Shown: positions 55,271 to 63,909 of the stretch, one piece after another
Layout of the letters: each line of letters starts with the position of its first letter
Numbering within the stretch: the first letter of the stretch is position 1
Source of the DNA: Antrihabitans spumae
GTDB taxonomy: Bacteria > Actinomycetota > Actinomycetes > Mycobacteriales > Mycobacteriaceae
Direction: 5' to 3'
DNA: 64,000 nt
Assembly: GCF_043944905.1 (NCBI RefSeq)
Contig: NZ_JBIMSN010000008.1
Location: 62,001-126,000, forward strand
Translations under genes and position numbers: made by a program
The notes under the pieces: generated by a model
Told to the model about the DNA's origin: nothing
The model's database searches: none
Seen by the model: the letters and a program-made list of their open reading frames with translations, nothing else

Positions 55271-56668
55271 ATGCTTTCGAACCCGACATCGCAACCCACC
55301 ACCCGGGTGGAAGCAGCAATGCGGGTCTACGAAGCCGGAATCCAAGCCCTCCGCGACGCCGGATTCGACGAACTGTCGAAGAACCCCGACTGCATCGACC
55401 TCGTCCACCGCTTCGAAACCGGGTCACGGACCACCGCCGGTTTCCAAACCACCCTGATCGCCAAAATGCAGGAACAATGGATCCCCGGCGAACTCGGCGA
55501 CTACCGCCTCGCCGACGTCCTCGCCGACACTCTCCGCATCTATCCGAGCGAAGCCAAAGCACGCCGCCGCATCGCCGAAGACCTCGGCCCGCGCACCGGA
55601 TTCTCCGGTGCACCTCTCGACCCGGTCTACCCGAACACCGCCGCAGCCCACGCCGACGGAGCGATCGGCCGCGGGCATATCACCGTGATCCGCGAATTTT
55701 TCGCCCAGGTCCCCAGCTACGTCGACGCCGAGACCCGCGAACAAGCCGAAGCCAAACTTGCCGAGCAAGCCCGGATTCTGCGGCCCGACCAACTCCGCCG
55801 CGCAGGCAACCGGATCCTGGCCTACCTCAACCCCGACGGTGATGCACCCGAGGTCGACCGCGAACGCAAACGCAGCTTCACCCTCGGCAAACAAGGCACC
55901 GACCTGATGACAAAGGGGAGTTTCTGCGTCGACCCCGAACTCCGCGCCTACCTCGAAGCGCTGTTCGCGAAATACGCCAAACCAGGCGTCGGGAACCCGG
56001 CAGATACCGACTCCACCGTCGACACCGAACCCGCAGACGAGGTCGCCCAACGCGACACGCGGTCGGTCGGGCAACGCCAACACGACGGGTTGAAAATGGT
56101 GCTACGCGACGCGCTCGCCTCCGGCACCCTCGGCCAACACCGTGGACTCCCCGTCACCGTCGTGGCGACCATGACCGTCAAAGAGCTAGAGGACGCCACC
56201 AGACAGGCCATCACCGGTGGTGGATCGTTGCTTCCGATCCGCGATGTCGTCAGGATGGCGGCTCATGCCCATCACTACCTGGCGTTGTTCGACGATGATG
56301 GCCGTCCCATCTATCTCGGCAGATCGAAACGGATCGCGCAGGGTGATCAACGCTTGGTCTGCTACGCCCGGGACAAAGGCTGCACCTTCCCGGCGTGTTG
56401 GCGACCAGCCAATTGCTGTCAGTGCCACCATTGCCGGGAATGGGTGGCCGAACTCGGCCTGACCGATGTGGATCAGCTTGCGCTGGTGTGTGATTCGCAT
56501 CATCGGTTGGCCGGGGTGAAAGACACCGACTGGCACACCATCGTCGCCGGACCCGATCACAAATATCCCGGCCGGATTCTGTGGGTTCCGCCGAAACATA
56601 TCGACCCGACCCGAAAACCGCGAATCAATCACTATTTCCATCCCCACGAATACTGGGACCTCGTCTGA
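55271..56668 (+). CDS. DUF222 / HNH endonuclease domain protein (13E12 family)
   Basis: The 465-residue protein has a DUF222 domain over the first 340 residues and a C-terminal HNH-like zinc finger: CTFPACWRPANCCQCHHCREW and LALVCDSHHRLAG in parts. This is the architecture of the REP13E12 family, which is multicopy in many actinobacteria. The Asn expected before the second Cys-HH (DLDNL in typical members) is Gln here, so nuclease activity is uncertain. The ATG lies six bases after TACGAT, suggesting a leaderless mRNA. No terminal repeats or target duplications are visible. Confidence 0.85.
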   Translation: MLSNPTSQPTTRVEAAMRVYEAGIQALRDAGFDELSKNPDCIDLVHRFETGSRTTAGFQTTLIAKMQEQWIPGELGDYRLADVLADTLRIYPSEAKARRRIAEDLGPRTGFSGAPLDPVYPNTAAAHADGAIGRGHITVIREFFAQVPSYVDAETREQAEAKLAEQARILRPDQLRRAGNRILAYLNPDGDAPEVDRERKRSFTLGKQGTDLMTKGSFCVDPELRAYLEALFAKYAKPGVGNPADTDSTVDTEPADEVAQRDTRSVGQRQHDGLKMVLRDALASGTLGQHRGLPVTVVATMTVKELEDATRQAITGGGSLLPIRDVVRMAAHAHHYLALFDDDGRPIYLGRSKRIAQGDQRLVCYARDKGCTFPACWRPANCCQCHHCREWVAELGLTDVDQLALVCDSHHRLAGVKDTDWHTIVAGPDHKYPGRILWVPPKHIDPTRKPRINHYFHPHEYWDLV

Positions 56669-56695
56669 CAGGTCGGCGTCCTGCGATACTGACGC

Positions 56696-57268
56696 ATGCT
56701 TTTCACACCGGCTGCCCTCGAAGGCATTGCCGCGGGTCGAGTGACGCTTGCGTTCCGGCGTTGGGATCGACCGCGTGTCAAGGTTGGTTCGACGATCACC
56801 AATGCGCTCGGGGTGGTCGAGATCGTGTCGGTCGAGCAGGTGGATTCGATCTCCGACACCGAGGCGGAAGCAGCCGGCTTCACCGATGCGGCGGCGCTGA
56901 ACAAGATCATCGACAAGCAATCGCGCAGTGGCGGACAGCTGTATCGCGTGGGCGTCCGGTACGGCGGTCCCGATCCGCGTCATGCGTTGCGTGCGGATGT
57001 GAGTCTCACCGCAGACGACGTCGAGGACCTGCGAAAGCGGTTGGCGCGCATGGATGCTCAGCAGTCGTGGACGAGGGAATATCTGCGGCTCATCGAAGCC
57101 AATCCGGACGTTGTCGCGCGAGTGCTTGCCGCGCAAGTCGGAATGGAAACAGCACCGTTCAAGCTTCGGGTCCGACGGCTGAAAAATCTGGGTCTCACCG
57201 AAAGCCTGCCCGTCGGGTATCGACTGAGTCCGCGTGGGAAGGCATTCCTCGACTCTGAGACCGCGTGA
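56696..57268 (+). CDS. Conserved hypothetical protein with ASCH/PUA-like N-terminus
   Basis: In the 190-residue protein, residues 1-95 resemble an ASCH/PUA-fold RNA-binding domain (FRRWDRPRVKVGSTI, GVVEIVSVEQVDSI). The C-terminal part reads like a winged helix (FKLRVRRLKNLGLTESLPVGYRLSPRGKAFLD). The combination suggests nucleic-acid binding, but I know no characterised homolog. A GATACT box lies five bases before the ATG. It overlaps the next small membrane protein gene by four bases. Confidence 0.65.
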   Translation: MLFTPAALEGIAAGRVTLAFRRWDRPRVKVGSTITNALGVVEIVSVEQVDSISDTEAEAAGFTDAAALNKIIDKQSRSGGQLYRVGVRYGGPDPRHALRADVSLTADDVEDLRKRLARMDAQQSWTREYLRLIEANPDVVARVLAAQVGMETAPFKLRVRRLKNLGLTESLPVGYRLSPRGKAFLDSETA

Positions 57269-57465
57269 TTCTCGACCGATTTGGAGTTCTCATGCGGCAG
57301 CTACAGATTTCGGTGTTGATGATGTCCCTGCTGGTGGTGGCAGGCGGAGCCTTGTTCGTGGCTGGCGACGGACATCTACCGCTGATCGTCTTGATTGCAT
57401 TCGTGCTGCTTGTGGCATTCGCCCTGATGCTCGAGCATCAAATCCGTCGTCAACGCAATCAGTAG
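57265..57465 (+). CDS. Small membrane protein, function unknown
   Basis: The 66-residue protein has two hydrophobic segments (VLMMSLLVVAGGALFVAG and LPLIVLIAFVLLVAFALML) and a positively charged tail (EHQIRRQRNQ). The GTG start overlaps the preceding stop codon by four bases, indicating coupling. An internal ATG ten codons later is an alternative start. No family is recognised. Confidence 0.6.
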   Translation: MILDRFGVLMRQLQISVLMMSLLVVAGGALFVAGDGHLPLIVLIAFVLLVAFALMLEHQIRRQRNQ

Positions 57466-57540
57466 TTGGCGCTAGACGGCCGGTGCTGCCTGCATAATTG
57501 CGGAACGCTATCAGCCACTAGAGGCTCATATCATGATCGT

Positions 57541-57957
57541 GTGGGCGGTCTGCTGATCTTGCCAACCACTGTGGATTCGGCCGATGTGTCTGCGCTTCTG
57601 CACCTTGCTGTCGGCGGAGAGAGCGCGCGTCTTGCTGCCGCGCTCGAGCAGTACCGATCGGGACGAACGAGCCTCGTCGGCGCGACAGTGGATGGTGCGC
57701 TCGTCGGCATTGCGGGATTCAGAATTGTCGACAACGACATCGTTCTTGTGCACATTGCAACGCGGCAAACGGAGCGTAGACGCGGTATCGGCACGGCTTT
57801 GGTCGACTACGTCAGGTCGGTCGAGCCGACGCTGCCGATTGTCGCAGAGACAGACCAGGAAGGCGTGGCGTTCTACCGTGCGAACGGTTTTACGGTGCGA
57901 TCGCTCGGCGAGATATATCCGGGCGTCGAACGTTTTCAGGTTCGCCGCGCTCCCTGA
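57541..57957 (+). CDS. GNAT family N-acetyltransferase
   Basis: The 138-residue GNAT protein has VDGALVGIAGFRIVDNDIVLVHIATR in parts, the acetyl-CoA loop RRRGIGTAL, and the C-terminal EGVAFYRANGFTVRSLGE. The GTG was chosen because the first strand starts right after it; the frame stays open for 25 codons upstream. The acceptor is unknown. Its TGA stop abuts the stop of the convergent membrane protein gene as TGATCA. Confidence 0.78.
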   Translation: MGGLLILPTTVDSADVSALLHLAVGGESARLAAALEQYRSGRTSLVGATVDGALVGIAGFRIVDNDIVLVHIATRQTERRRGIGTALVDYVRSVEPTLPIVAETDQEGVAFYRANGFTVRSLGEIYPGVERFQVRRAP

Positions 57958-59193
57958 TCATTCCTTCGTCGCGCGCGAGAACCAACCCACCGCAACGGTT
58001 CCGATTGCGCAGGCGACCACAACCCCCGCGAGCGCGATACGTGGACTTCCTTGTGCTTCCGCGTCGGCGATGGATGCAAATGCCGCGGCAGTGGCTGGGA
58101 TCGTCAGCGCGACTACAGCCGCGAGCGGACCTGCTCCGGGGAGGCAGACGCCGAGGGCGAAGCCGCCGAGCACCGCGACCCCGGTCAGTGCGAACAACTG
58201 CGGCAGCGCGAGAGCGATCGGGATGAGAGCGAGCGCAATGATCACACGCAATGGACGGTGCCGAAAGATCACACCGACGGCGATGCCGGCACCGAGGCAC
58301 AGCAACGGGACGAGCAGCAATGTTGCCGACGACGTGTACTTCTCGCCTGCGGTCGCGTACCCCGCGGCTGTCACTGCCGCCATGACGATCAAAAACGTCC
58401 CCGACCACGGACCGTCGATCCTGCCGACGAGCACCGCGCAACCGAGGACGACGACGAACAGAACAGCCAGGGCGGCGTAGCTTCCGATCGTTCCCTTCAG
58501 GATCTGGTCCCCGACGAACACCTGCGCGGCAAGCAGCGTGACCGTTGCTGTGACCGAGACGAACGACAGCCGCAGCGGAGCGCGAGTCTCGGTAACGGCG
58601 GCCGAGGTCGCCATAAGCGCGGTTATCGCGGCGAGGGCCACAGCGACGACGAACAACCACACCGGCGCTGACGGGTCGGTCGGACTTGTCGCAGACGGGG
58701 TGTACGACGCCCACGGTCGCGAATCGTCTTGCAGGTAGCAGTCTTTCAACAATGCGGAACCGGCGAAACCTGTGACGAGCGCGATCGCAGGCATACCCGA
58801 CGCTCGTCGCCATGCTGCTGCCGCGGCGGCGCCGAGCGCAATACCGGCTGCGACTGCTCCGACAATGGTGATCACAGTGGTGGTGGTGCCGGCAGCCAAT
58901 CCCGAAACGAGTAGGGCACCGGCAGCGACCCACCACGCCGCACGGGAACCACGCAGTGCAGCACCCGCGACGACTGCGGCAATCGCACCGAGCGCGATGC
59001 CAGCGGAGTTGACGTGCGGATTGTCGGTGATCAGTTCCGACGTGAGGACCTGGACGACGCGGTCCTCATGATCGAGCAACGCCCTCGGAGCGACCAGCAT
59101 CGACGCCGCCGTGATCGCGACGGCGAAGGATGCCGCTGTCTCGATGACAGCACCGGCGGATACCGTGGCTGCCGCCGTCCGCGAGGTCTGCAT
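57958..59193 (-). CDS. Polytopic membrane protein, function unknown
   Basis: The 411-residue, Ala/Val-rich protein has about twelve hydrophobic helices. Its one larger soluble loop (KDCYLQDDSRPWASYTPSATS in parts, residues about 150-178) probably faces outside. Transporter-like in size but without any motif I recognise. The ATG is well placed 47 bases from the divergent PEP-mutase-family start. Similar large unknown membrane proteins are frequent in mycolata. Confidence 0.7.
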   Translation of the reverse strand: MQTSRTAAATVSAGAVIETAASFAVAITAASMLVAPRALLDHEDRVVQVLTSELITDNPHVNSAGIALGAIAAVVAGAALRGSRAAWWVAAGALLVSGLAAGTTTTVITIVGAVAAGIALGAAAAAAWRRASGMPAIALVTGFAGSALLKDCYLQDDSRPWASYTPSATSPTDPSAPVWLFVVAVALAAITALMATSAAVTETRAPLRLSFVSVTATVTLLAAQVFVGDQILKGTIGSYAALAVLFVVVLGCAVLVGRIDGPWSGTFLIVMAAVTAAGYATAGEKYTSSATLLLVPLLCLGAGIAVGVIFRHRPLRVIIALALIPIALALPQLFALTGVAVLGGFALGVCLPGAGPLAAVVALTIPATAAAFASIADAEAQGSPRIALAGVVVACAIGTVAVGWFSRATKE

Positions 59194-59240
59194 TGCGCGA
59201 ACATACGCCCCACACGGGCACTCGAGGAATGATCGTGATC

Positions 59241-59993
59241 ATGACCTCTCTCAGCGACAAGGCAACGTCATTCCTCCAACTGCACAAGCCGGGCGATCCG
59301 GTGATCCTGCCGACCGTGTGGGACGCCTGGTCGGCCAACCTGGCTGCCGCAGCAGGATTTGCCGGTCTCACGGTCGGCAGTCATCCCGTTGCGGACTCGA
59401 TCGGCCGCGCCGACAACGAGGGCATGACCTTCGCCGAGTTGCTCACCCGCGTCCGGCAGATCACCGACGCCGTCTCGCTGCCGGTCTCGGTCGACATCGA
59501 ATCGGGCTACGGTCTGGAGCCGACACAACTGATCGAGGGACTGCTCGACGTGGGAGCGGTCGGGTTCAACATCGAGGACACGGTCCACAGCGAAGGCGGT
59601 CGGTTGCGTGAGCCCCAGGAGCATGCCGACCTCGTCGGCAAGTTGCGTGACGTCACAGGCGCCGCCGGCGTCCACGTTGTCATCAACGCGCGGACCGACT
59701 ACATCCTCAAGAAGCACGGCGACGAGTCGACCCGCATCGATCAGGCGATCGCCCGCCTGAAGTTGTGCGCCGAAGCAGGTGCGGACGTTCTCTATCCGGT
59801 CGGGCTGCACGACGACGCCTCACAGCGCAGGCTGACCTCCGAACTGCCGTTGCCGGTGAACATGATCGGCCTACCAGGCAAGAGTGTCAAAGCTGAACTG
59901 GCCGATCAGGGCGTCGCGCGAGTCAGTTTCGGCCCGCTCCTGCAGATGGCCCTTGCGGAACAGGCGAACACACTGTTCGAGCGCTGGAAGTGA
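59241..59993 (+). CDS. Isocitrate lyase/PEP mutase family protein
   Basis: The 250-residue TIM-barrel protein has VSVDIESGYG, GFNIEDTV and VVINARTDYIL. These are the metal- and phosphonopyruvate- or carboxylate-binding segments of the ICL/PEP-mutase superfamily. The catalytic Cys motif of isocitrate lyases (KKCGH) is absent. Likely reactions include C-C bond cleavage of oxaloacetate or 2-methylisocitrate-like acids. ATG, GTG and ATG codons at 59229, 59235 and 59241 are all possible; GAGGA lies best for the GTG. It ends one base from the convergent ATPase gene stop. Confidence 0.85.
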   Translation: MTSLSDKATSFLQLHKPGDPVILPTVWDAWSANLAAAAGFAGLTVGSHPVADSIGRADNEGMTFAELLTRVRQITDAVSLPVSVDIESGYGLEPTQLIEGLLDVGAVGFNIEDTVHSEGGRLREPQEHADLVGKLRDVTGAAGVHVVINARTDYILKKHGDESTRIDQAIARLKLCAEAGADVLYPVGLHDDASQRRLTSELPLPVNMIGLPGKSVKAELADQGVARVSFGPLLQMALAEQANTLFERWK

Positions 59994-59994
59994 T

Positions 59995-62169
59995 TCAGCC
60001 GGAGCGGTTTTCGGCGTAGGCAGCAAGGGCGGCTACCTGCACCGGATCGAGTGATGGCCGGACAGCTTTGCGTGCTGCGGCGACATCGGCTGCCGTCACA
60101 TCGGCGGCGTCGATGCTTCGCCGCATCGCGGCAAGTGCTGATTCACGCAGCAGCGCAGCGCAATCCGCAGCTGAATAGCCGTCGAGATCGTCGGCGAGCG
60201 CATCGAGATCGACATCGTCGGCCAGTGGCACCGATCGCCCCGTCGTTCGCAGAATGTCGCGCCGCGCTTCGGCGTTCGGCGGCGGCACAAAGACCAGTCG
60301 TTCCAACCGTCCTGGACGCAACAACGCGGGATCGATGAGTTCGGGCCGGTTGGTGGCGCCGAGAACAACGACGTCGCGTAGCGGCTCGATACCGTCGAGT
60401 TCGGTTAACAGAGCGGCGACGACCCTATCGCCGACGCCGGAATCCGAGCTCTGTCCCCGACGCGGCGCGAGAGCGTCGACTTCGTCGAGGAATACCAGCG
60501 AGGGTGCCGAATCCCTTGCACGCTGGAACAATTCACGTACGGCCTTCTCCGATGCGCCGACCCACTTGTCCATCAGTTCGGCACCTTTGACTGCGTGCAC
60601 GCTCAACTGACCGCTGCTCGCGAGTGCTCTGACGAGGAAGGTCTTACCGCAACCGGGCGGACCGTAGAGCAGGACCCCGCGCGGCGGATCGACACCGAGT
60701 CGCGCGAACGAATCGGGGTGGCGTAGCGGCCACAGCACGGCTTCGGTGAGCGCCTGTTTGGTCTCGACCATGTCGCCGACGTCGTCGAGGGTGAGGCTGC
60801 CGATCGCGAGTTCCTCTGTGCCGGAACGCGACAGCGGGCGGATGACCTCGAGAGCACCGAGCAGGTCGGCCTGCTCGAGTACGGGTTCCTCGTGTGCCTT
60901 ACTGGCGCGGGAGGCGGCGCGCAACGCGGCCTCGCGACAGAGTGCCGTGAGATCTGCGATAACGAAACCGGGTGTCCGTGACGCGATCTCGTCGAGCTTC
61001 AATTCTCCGGTCGGAACCTTGCGAAGCAGCAACTCCAGCAGAGCTTTTCGGACCGAGCCATCCGGAAGGCTCAGCGCCAGTTCACGATCGCACAGGTCGG
61101 GTCCGCGGAGCCTTTCGTCGACCGCGTCCGGATGTGCGGTGGTCGCCACGAACGCAACACCGGGCGTGCGGAGCGCTGCGCGAATCTGGTCGAGGATCAG
61201 CGTCGCAACCGGCTCGGGTTCGTTCGGCAGCAATGCGTCGATGTCGGTGATCAGCAAAACCCCTCCGGTCGCCACCGCAGCGACCCCTTCGCTGACTTCC
61301 CGCAATCGCGAGCCGATGTCGGTCGCGCCGACGGTCGGACCGTCGAGTTCGACGACGTTGCGTGCAGCGAGCACCGACCGGGCGAGCGTTGCTTTGCCGA
61401 CCCCGGCCGGACCGGTGATGAGCACGCCGAGATGTGGGGACGCGCGCAGCGTGCGGAGCAACTCGGGTTCGTCGAGTGCAAGTCCGAGCCATTCGGTGAG
61501 CTTTGCAGCCTGGACCTGCGCACCGACCAGATCCTCCACTGCCACGGCGGGCATCGCGGGAGCCGACGCAGGGGTGATCGACGTCCCGCTCGCACCGACC
61601 GCCGTCCTGTTCTCACCCGATCCCCAGACCACCGCGGTATTGGGTTGCACGCTGACCGGACCCCTCGACGGATCGAGTGCGGTGACGGTCAGCAGTTCCG
61701 AGGTCCAGGCGACGCCGAAGGTACGCGAAAGCGCTTGTGTGGCAGCGGCGGTGCTCGTGCCAGGACCAAGGTCGCGTGGCAACAGCGACACGGTGTCGCC
61801 GACGGTGACGACCTTGCCGAGCAGCGCTTGCCGCAACGTGGCAGCCGAGATCGAGTGTGTCGCCAATGCGGATCCGCTCACCGACACTCGCTTGGCGCCG
61901 AAGACCGTCGCGGGCGCGATGACGACGGACGCATCTTCCTTGATGCCTGCGTTGGACAGGGTCACGTCGTCGAGCAGCGCTGTGCCGGTGGGCGTACCTG
62001 CCGGTGCTATGCCGGCGACCGCGGCGGTGCGGCGGGACCCGACAAGCGAGATCCCGTCCCATTCCCGCAGGCCCAGTGCAGTGAGCACTTCGGGATGAAG
62101 GCGTACGACCCCGCGGCGGGTGTCGGCGGCCGAGTTGTTGAGGCGGGCGGTCAGCGCGAGTTCGGGCAC
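59995..62169 (-). CDS. CDC48-like double AAA ATPase (Rv0435c-like)
   Basis: The 724-residue protein has an N-terminal CDC48-N-like region (about 1-190) and two AAA modules. Module 2 is canonical: GPPGCGKT, VFLDEVDAL and ATNRPELIDPALLRPGRL with the arginine finger. Module 1 is altered: GPAGVGKAT lacks the Thr/Ser after Lys and the Walker B reads LLITDIDAL without the catalytic Glu. It may unfold or extract proteins, perhaps at the membrane. It is the third gene of a psd-pssA-ATPase operon, starting at a GTG six bases after the pssA stop, as in M. tuberculosis. Confidence 0.9.
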   Translation of the reverse strand: MPELALTARLNNSAADTRRGVVRLHPEVLTALGLREWDGISLVGSRRTAAVAGIAPAGTPTGTALLDDVTLSNAGIKEDASVVIAPATVFGAKRVSVSGSALATHSISAATLRQALLGKVVTVGDTVSLLPRDLGPGTSTAAATQALSRTFGVAWTSELLTVTALDPSRGPVSVQPNTAVVWGSGENRTAVGASGTSITPASAPAMPAVAVEDLVGAQVQAAKLTEWLGLALDEPELLRTLRASPHLGVLITGPAGVGKATLARSVLAARNVVELDGPTVGATDIGSRLREVSEGVAAVATGGVLLITDIDALLPNEPEPVATLILDQIRAALRTPGVAFVATTAHPDAVDERLRGPDLCDRELALSLPDGSVRKALLELLLRKVPTGELKLDEIASRTPGFVIADLTALCREAALRAASRASKAHEEPVLEQADLLGALEVIRPLSRSGTEELAIGSLTLDDVGDMVETKQALTEAVLWPLRHPDSFARLGVDPPRGVLLYGPPGCGKTFLVRALASSGQLSVHAVKGAELMDKWVGASEKAVRELFQRARDSAPSLVFLDEVDALAPRRGQSSDSGVGDRVVAALLTELDGIEPLRDVVVLGATNRPELIDPALLRPGRLERLVFVPPPNAEARRDILRTTGRSVPLADDVDLDALADDLDGYSAADCAALLRESALAAMRRSIDAADVTAADVAAARKAVRPSLDPVQVAALAAYAENRSG

Positions 62170-62175
62170 GTGCCG

Positions 62176-63051
62176 CTACTCGCCGCTCGGCCTGCGAAGC
62201 CGCAGTCGTGCGGACGATCGCCGAATCTGACCAGGCGAGGACCGTCGGATCGCGCGGCGTTCGGCGCGTCGTTCTGCGGGTTTGCGATCCCAGGTCTCGG
62301 GTCGTGCGGCGACCCAGCGCTGCGACCTGACCGCGAACGGTATGTGCACGAGGTAGATCCCGACAAGCGCCATCAGCAGGATCAGGGGATAGACGACGAG
62401 TGCTGCCGCCGCGATGGCAACGAAAACCAGGAGCACGGCCGCGAGTTGAGGCGGCACCGACACCGATTTCATTGCCAGCGTGGGGATTCGGCTCACGATC
62501 AACGCCGCGGAGAAGATCGTCCACGCCGCGACCAGGTAGAAGTTGGCCCACCAGCCGTCGCCGAACTCGGCGAACATGGCTATCGGCAACAGCGCGATCA
62601 AGGCCCCCGCCGGAGCTGGCACTCCGACGAAGTATTCCCTCGCATAACTCGGTCGGGTGTCGTCGTCGTTGAGGGTGTTGAACCGAGCAAGTCGTAGCAC
62701 GATGCTCACCGCGAAGATCAAGGCAATGATCCAGCCGCCGTTGGCGTTCCGTTCCAGCAGCGCGGTGTAGAGGATGAGTGCCGGCGCGACGCCGAAGGAC
62801 ACCGCGTCCGACAACGAGTCGAGTTCGGCGCCCATCTTCGATGTGGCGTCGAGCAGGCGGGCGATACGTCCATCGAGGGTGTCGAGCACCGCTGCGGCAC
62901 CGATCATCGCCAACGCGATGCGGAGATCGTGGTCGAGTGCGAACTTCACCGCGGAGAGTCCAGCGCAAAGCGCCATCACCGTGATGACGCTCGGCAGCAG
63001 GCGTACCGGTCTTATCTGGCGCGCTCGACCCTTGATGGACTTGGCGCTCAT
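62176..63051 (-). CDS. pssA: CDP-diacylglycerol-serine O-phosphatidyltransferase
   Basis: The 291-residue polytopic enzyme has the CDP-alcohol phosphotransferase motif: DGRIAR, eight residues, G, three residues, D, three residues, D (LDGRIARLLDATSKMGAELD, then SLSD). It makes phosphatidylserine from CDP-diacylglycerol and serine in the membrane. The ATG overlaps the psd stop by four bases, linking the two consecutive steps to phosphatidylethanolamine. The C-terminus has a basic tail. Confidence 0.94.
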   Translation of the reverse strand: MSAKSIKGRARQIRPVRLLPSVITVMALCAGLSAVKFALDHDLRIALAMIGAAAVLDTLDGRIARLLDATSKMGAELDSLSDAVSFGVAPALILYTALLERNANGGWIIALIFAVSIVLRLARFNTLNDDDTRPSYAREYFVGVPAPAGALIALLPIAMFAEFGDGWWANFYLVAAWTIFSAALIVSRIPTLAMKSVSVPPQLAAVLLVFVAIAAAALVVYPLILLMALVGIYLVHIPFAVRSQRWVAARPETWDRKPAERRAERRAIRRSSPGQIRRSSARLRLRRPSGE

Positions 63052-63761
63052 GGGAGCTCGGCCAGCACCGTCTCGGCGCCGATGGCACGTTGACCGCGCT
63101 CGACCTGCAGGCGCGTCCCCACCGGAAAGTAGGTGTCGACGCGAGATCCGAAGCGAATGAGGCCGTAGGTCTCGCCGAGTGCGAGGTTGTCACCGACCTT
63201 GGCGTTGCAGACGATCCGGCGAGCGATCAAACCGGCGATCTGCACGACCGCAACCTCGTGCCCCTCGGCGGTCGCCAACAGCATGCTGTTGCGCTCGTTC
63301 ACTTCGCTGGCTTCTGCCAGATCGGCGGAGAGGAACTTGCCGCTCTGATGCGTGATCGAGGTGACCGTGCCGGCAACAGGGGTCCGTTGCACGTGGACGT
63401 CGAGCACGGAAAGGAAAATGCTCACCCGCGGACGCGGAGTGTCGCCGAGATTCAGTTCCGCAGGCGGAACCGCGGTGTCCACGAGTGCGACCTCGCCGTC
63501 GGCCGGAGCAACGGCAACGCCTGGACGGGTCGGCGAGACGCGGCTCGGGTGGCGGAAGAATGCGGCGCATGCGCCTGCTGTTACGAGACCCGCATTGCGA
63601 ACCCATCTGTGTTTGCGACCGAGGCCGGCGACCGCGAGGGGTCCGACGACAAAGGGCAGGCCAGCGGGGTGCAGCGGAGGAATTGTCGAGCGAATCAGTT
63701 CGACGAAGTGGTTGATCCCCGTTTCCGGGGGAGTGCCGATCGGCGTTGGGCGGCGGGCCAC
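63048..63761 (-). CDS. psd: Phosphatidylserine decarboxylase
   Basis: The 237-residue protein is the short PSD-A type. VAVAPADGEV, FLSVLDVHVQRTPVAGTV and the autocleavage region IRFGSRVDTYFP are visible; the Ser of GSR becomes the pyruvoyl group. It converts phosphatidylserine to phosphatidylethanolamine. The GTG start with GAGGAG just upstream was chosen; the longer open frame adds a cysteine-rich sequence without family character. It leads the psd-pssA-ATPase operon, matching Rv0437c-Rv0435c. Confidence 0.92.
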   Translation of the reverse strand: MARRPTPIGTPPETGINHFVELIRSTIPPLHPAGLPFVVGPLAVAGLGRKHRWVRNAGLVTAGACAAFFRHPSRVSPTRPGVAVAPADGEVALVDTAVPPAELNLGDTPRPRVSIFLSVLDVHVQRTPVAGTVTSITHQSGKFLSADLAEASEVNERNSMLLATAEGHEVAVVQIAGLIARRIVCNAKVGDNLALGETYGLIRFGSRVDTYFPVGTRLQVERGQRAIGAETVLAELP

Positions 63762-63841
63762 GGGCTCCTCTAACGTCGTTGAACAAGGGTCGCCGTGCTG
63801 AAGGAACTGAGTGCTAACGAACAAGGTGTAATCCAAACAAC

Positions 63842-63874
63842 ACGGGCCGCCCACACTTTACGTGAGCGGCCCGG
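63842..63874 (-). terminator. Stem-loop terminator downstream of the partial gene
   Basis: GGGCCGC and GCGGCCC pair perfectly across a 15-base loop, and one flanking C-G pair extends the stem. On the minus strand it is followed by a T-rich stretch (GTTGTTTGG). It lies 36 bases after the stop of the partial right-edge gene and before psd, so it should end that gene's transcript. Confidence 0.65.
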
Positions 63875-63909
63875 TTGGTGGTGCAGGTGCGCGGTTGTGC
63901 GGCAGCTGG

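Noticed and set aside
55132..56668. Intact mobile element around the DUF222/HNH gene
   Set aside because: The stem-loop element is found only at the 5' side; no inverted or direct terminal repeats or transposase are visible.
61132..63193. Frames of more than 500 codons on both strands over the ATPase and pssA genes
   Set aside because: They are shadow frames with Arg/His/Ser-biased products and no recognisable motif, overlapping well-supported genes.
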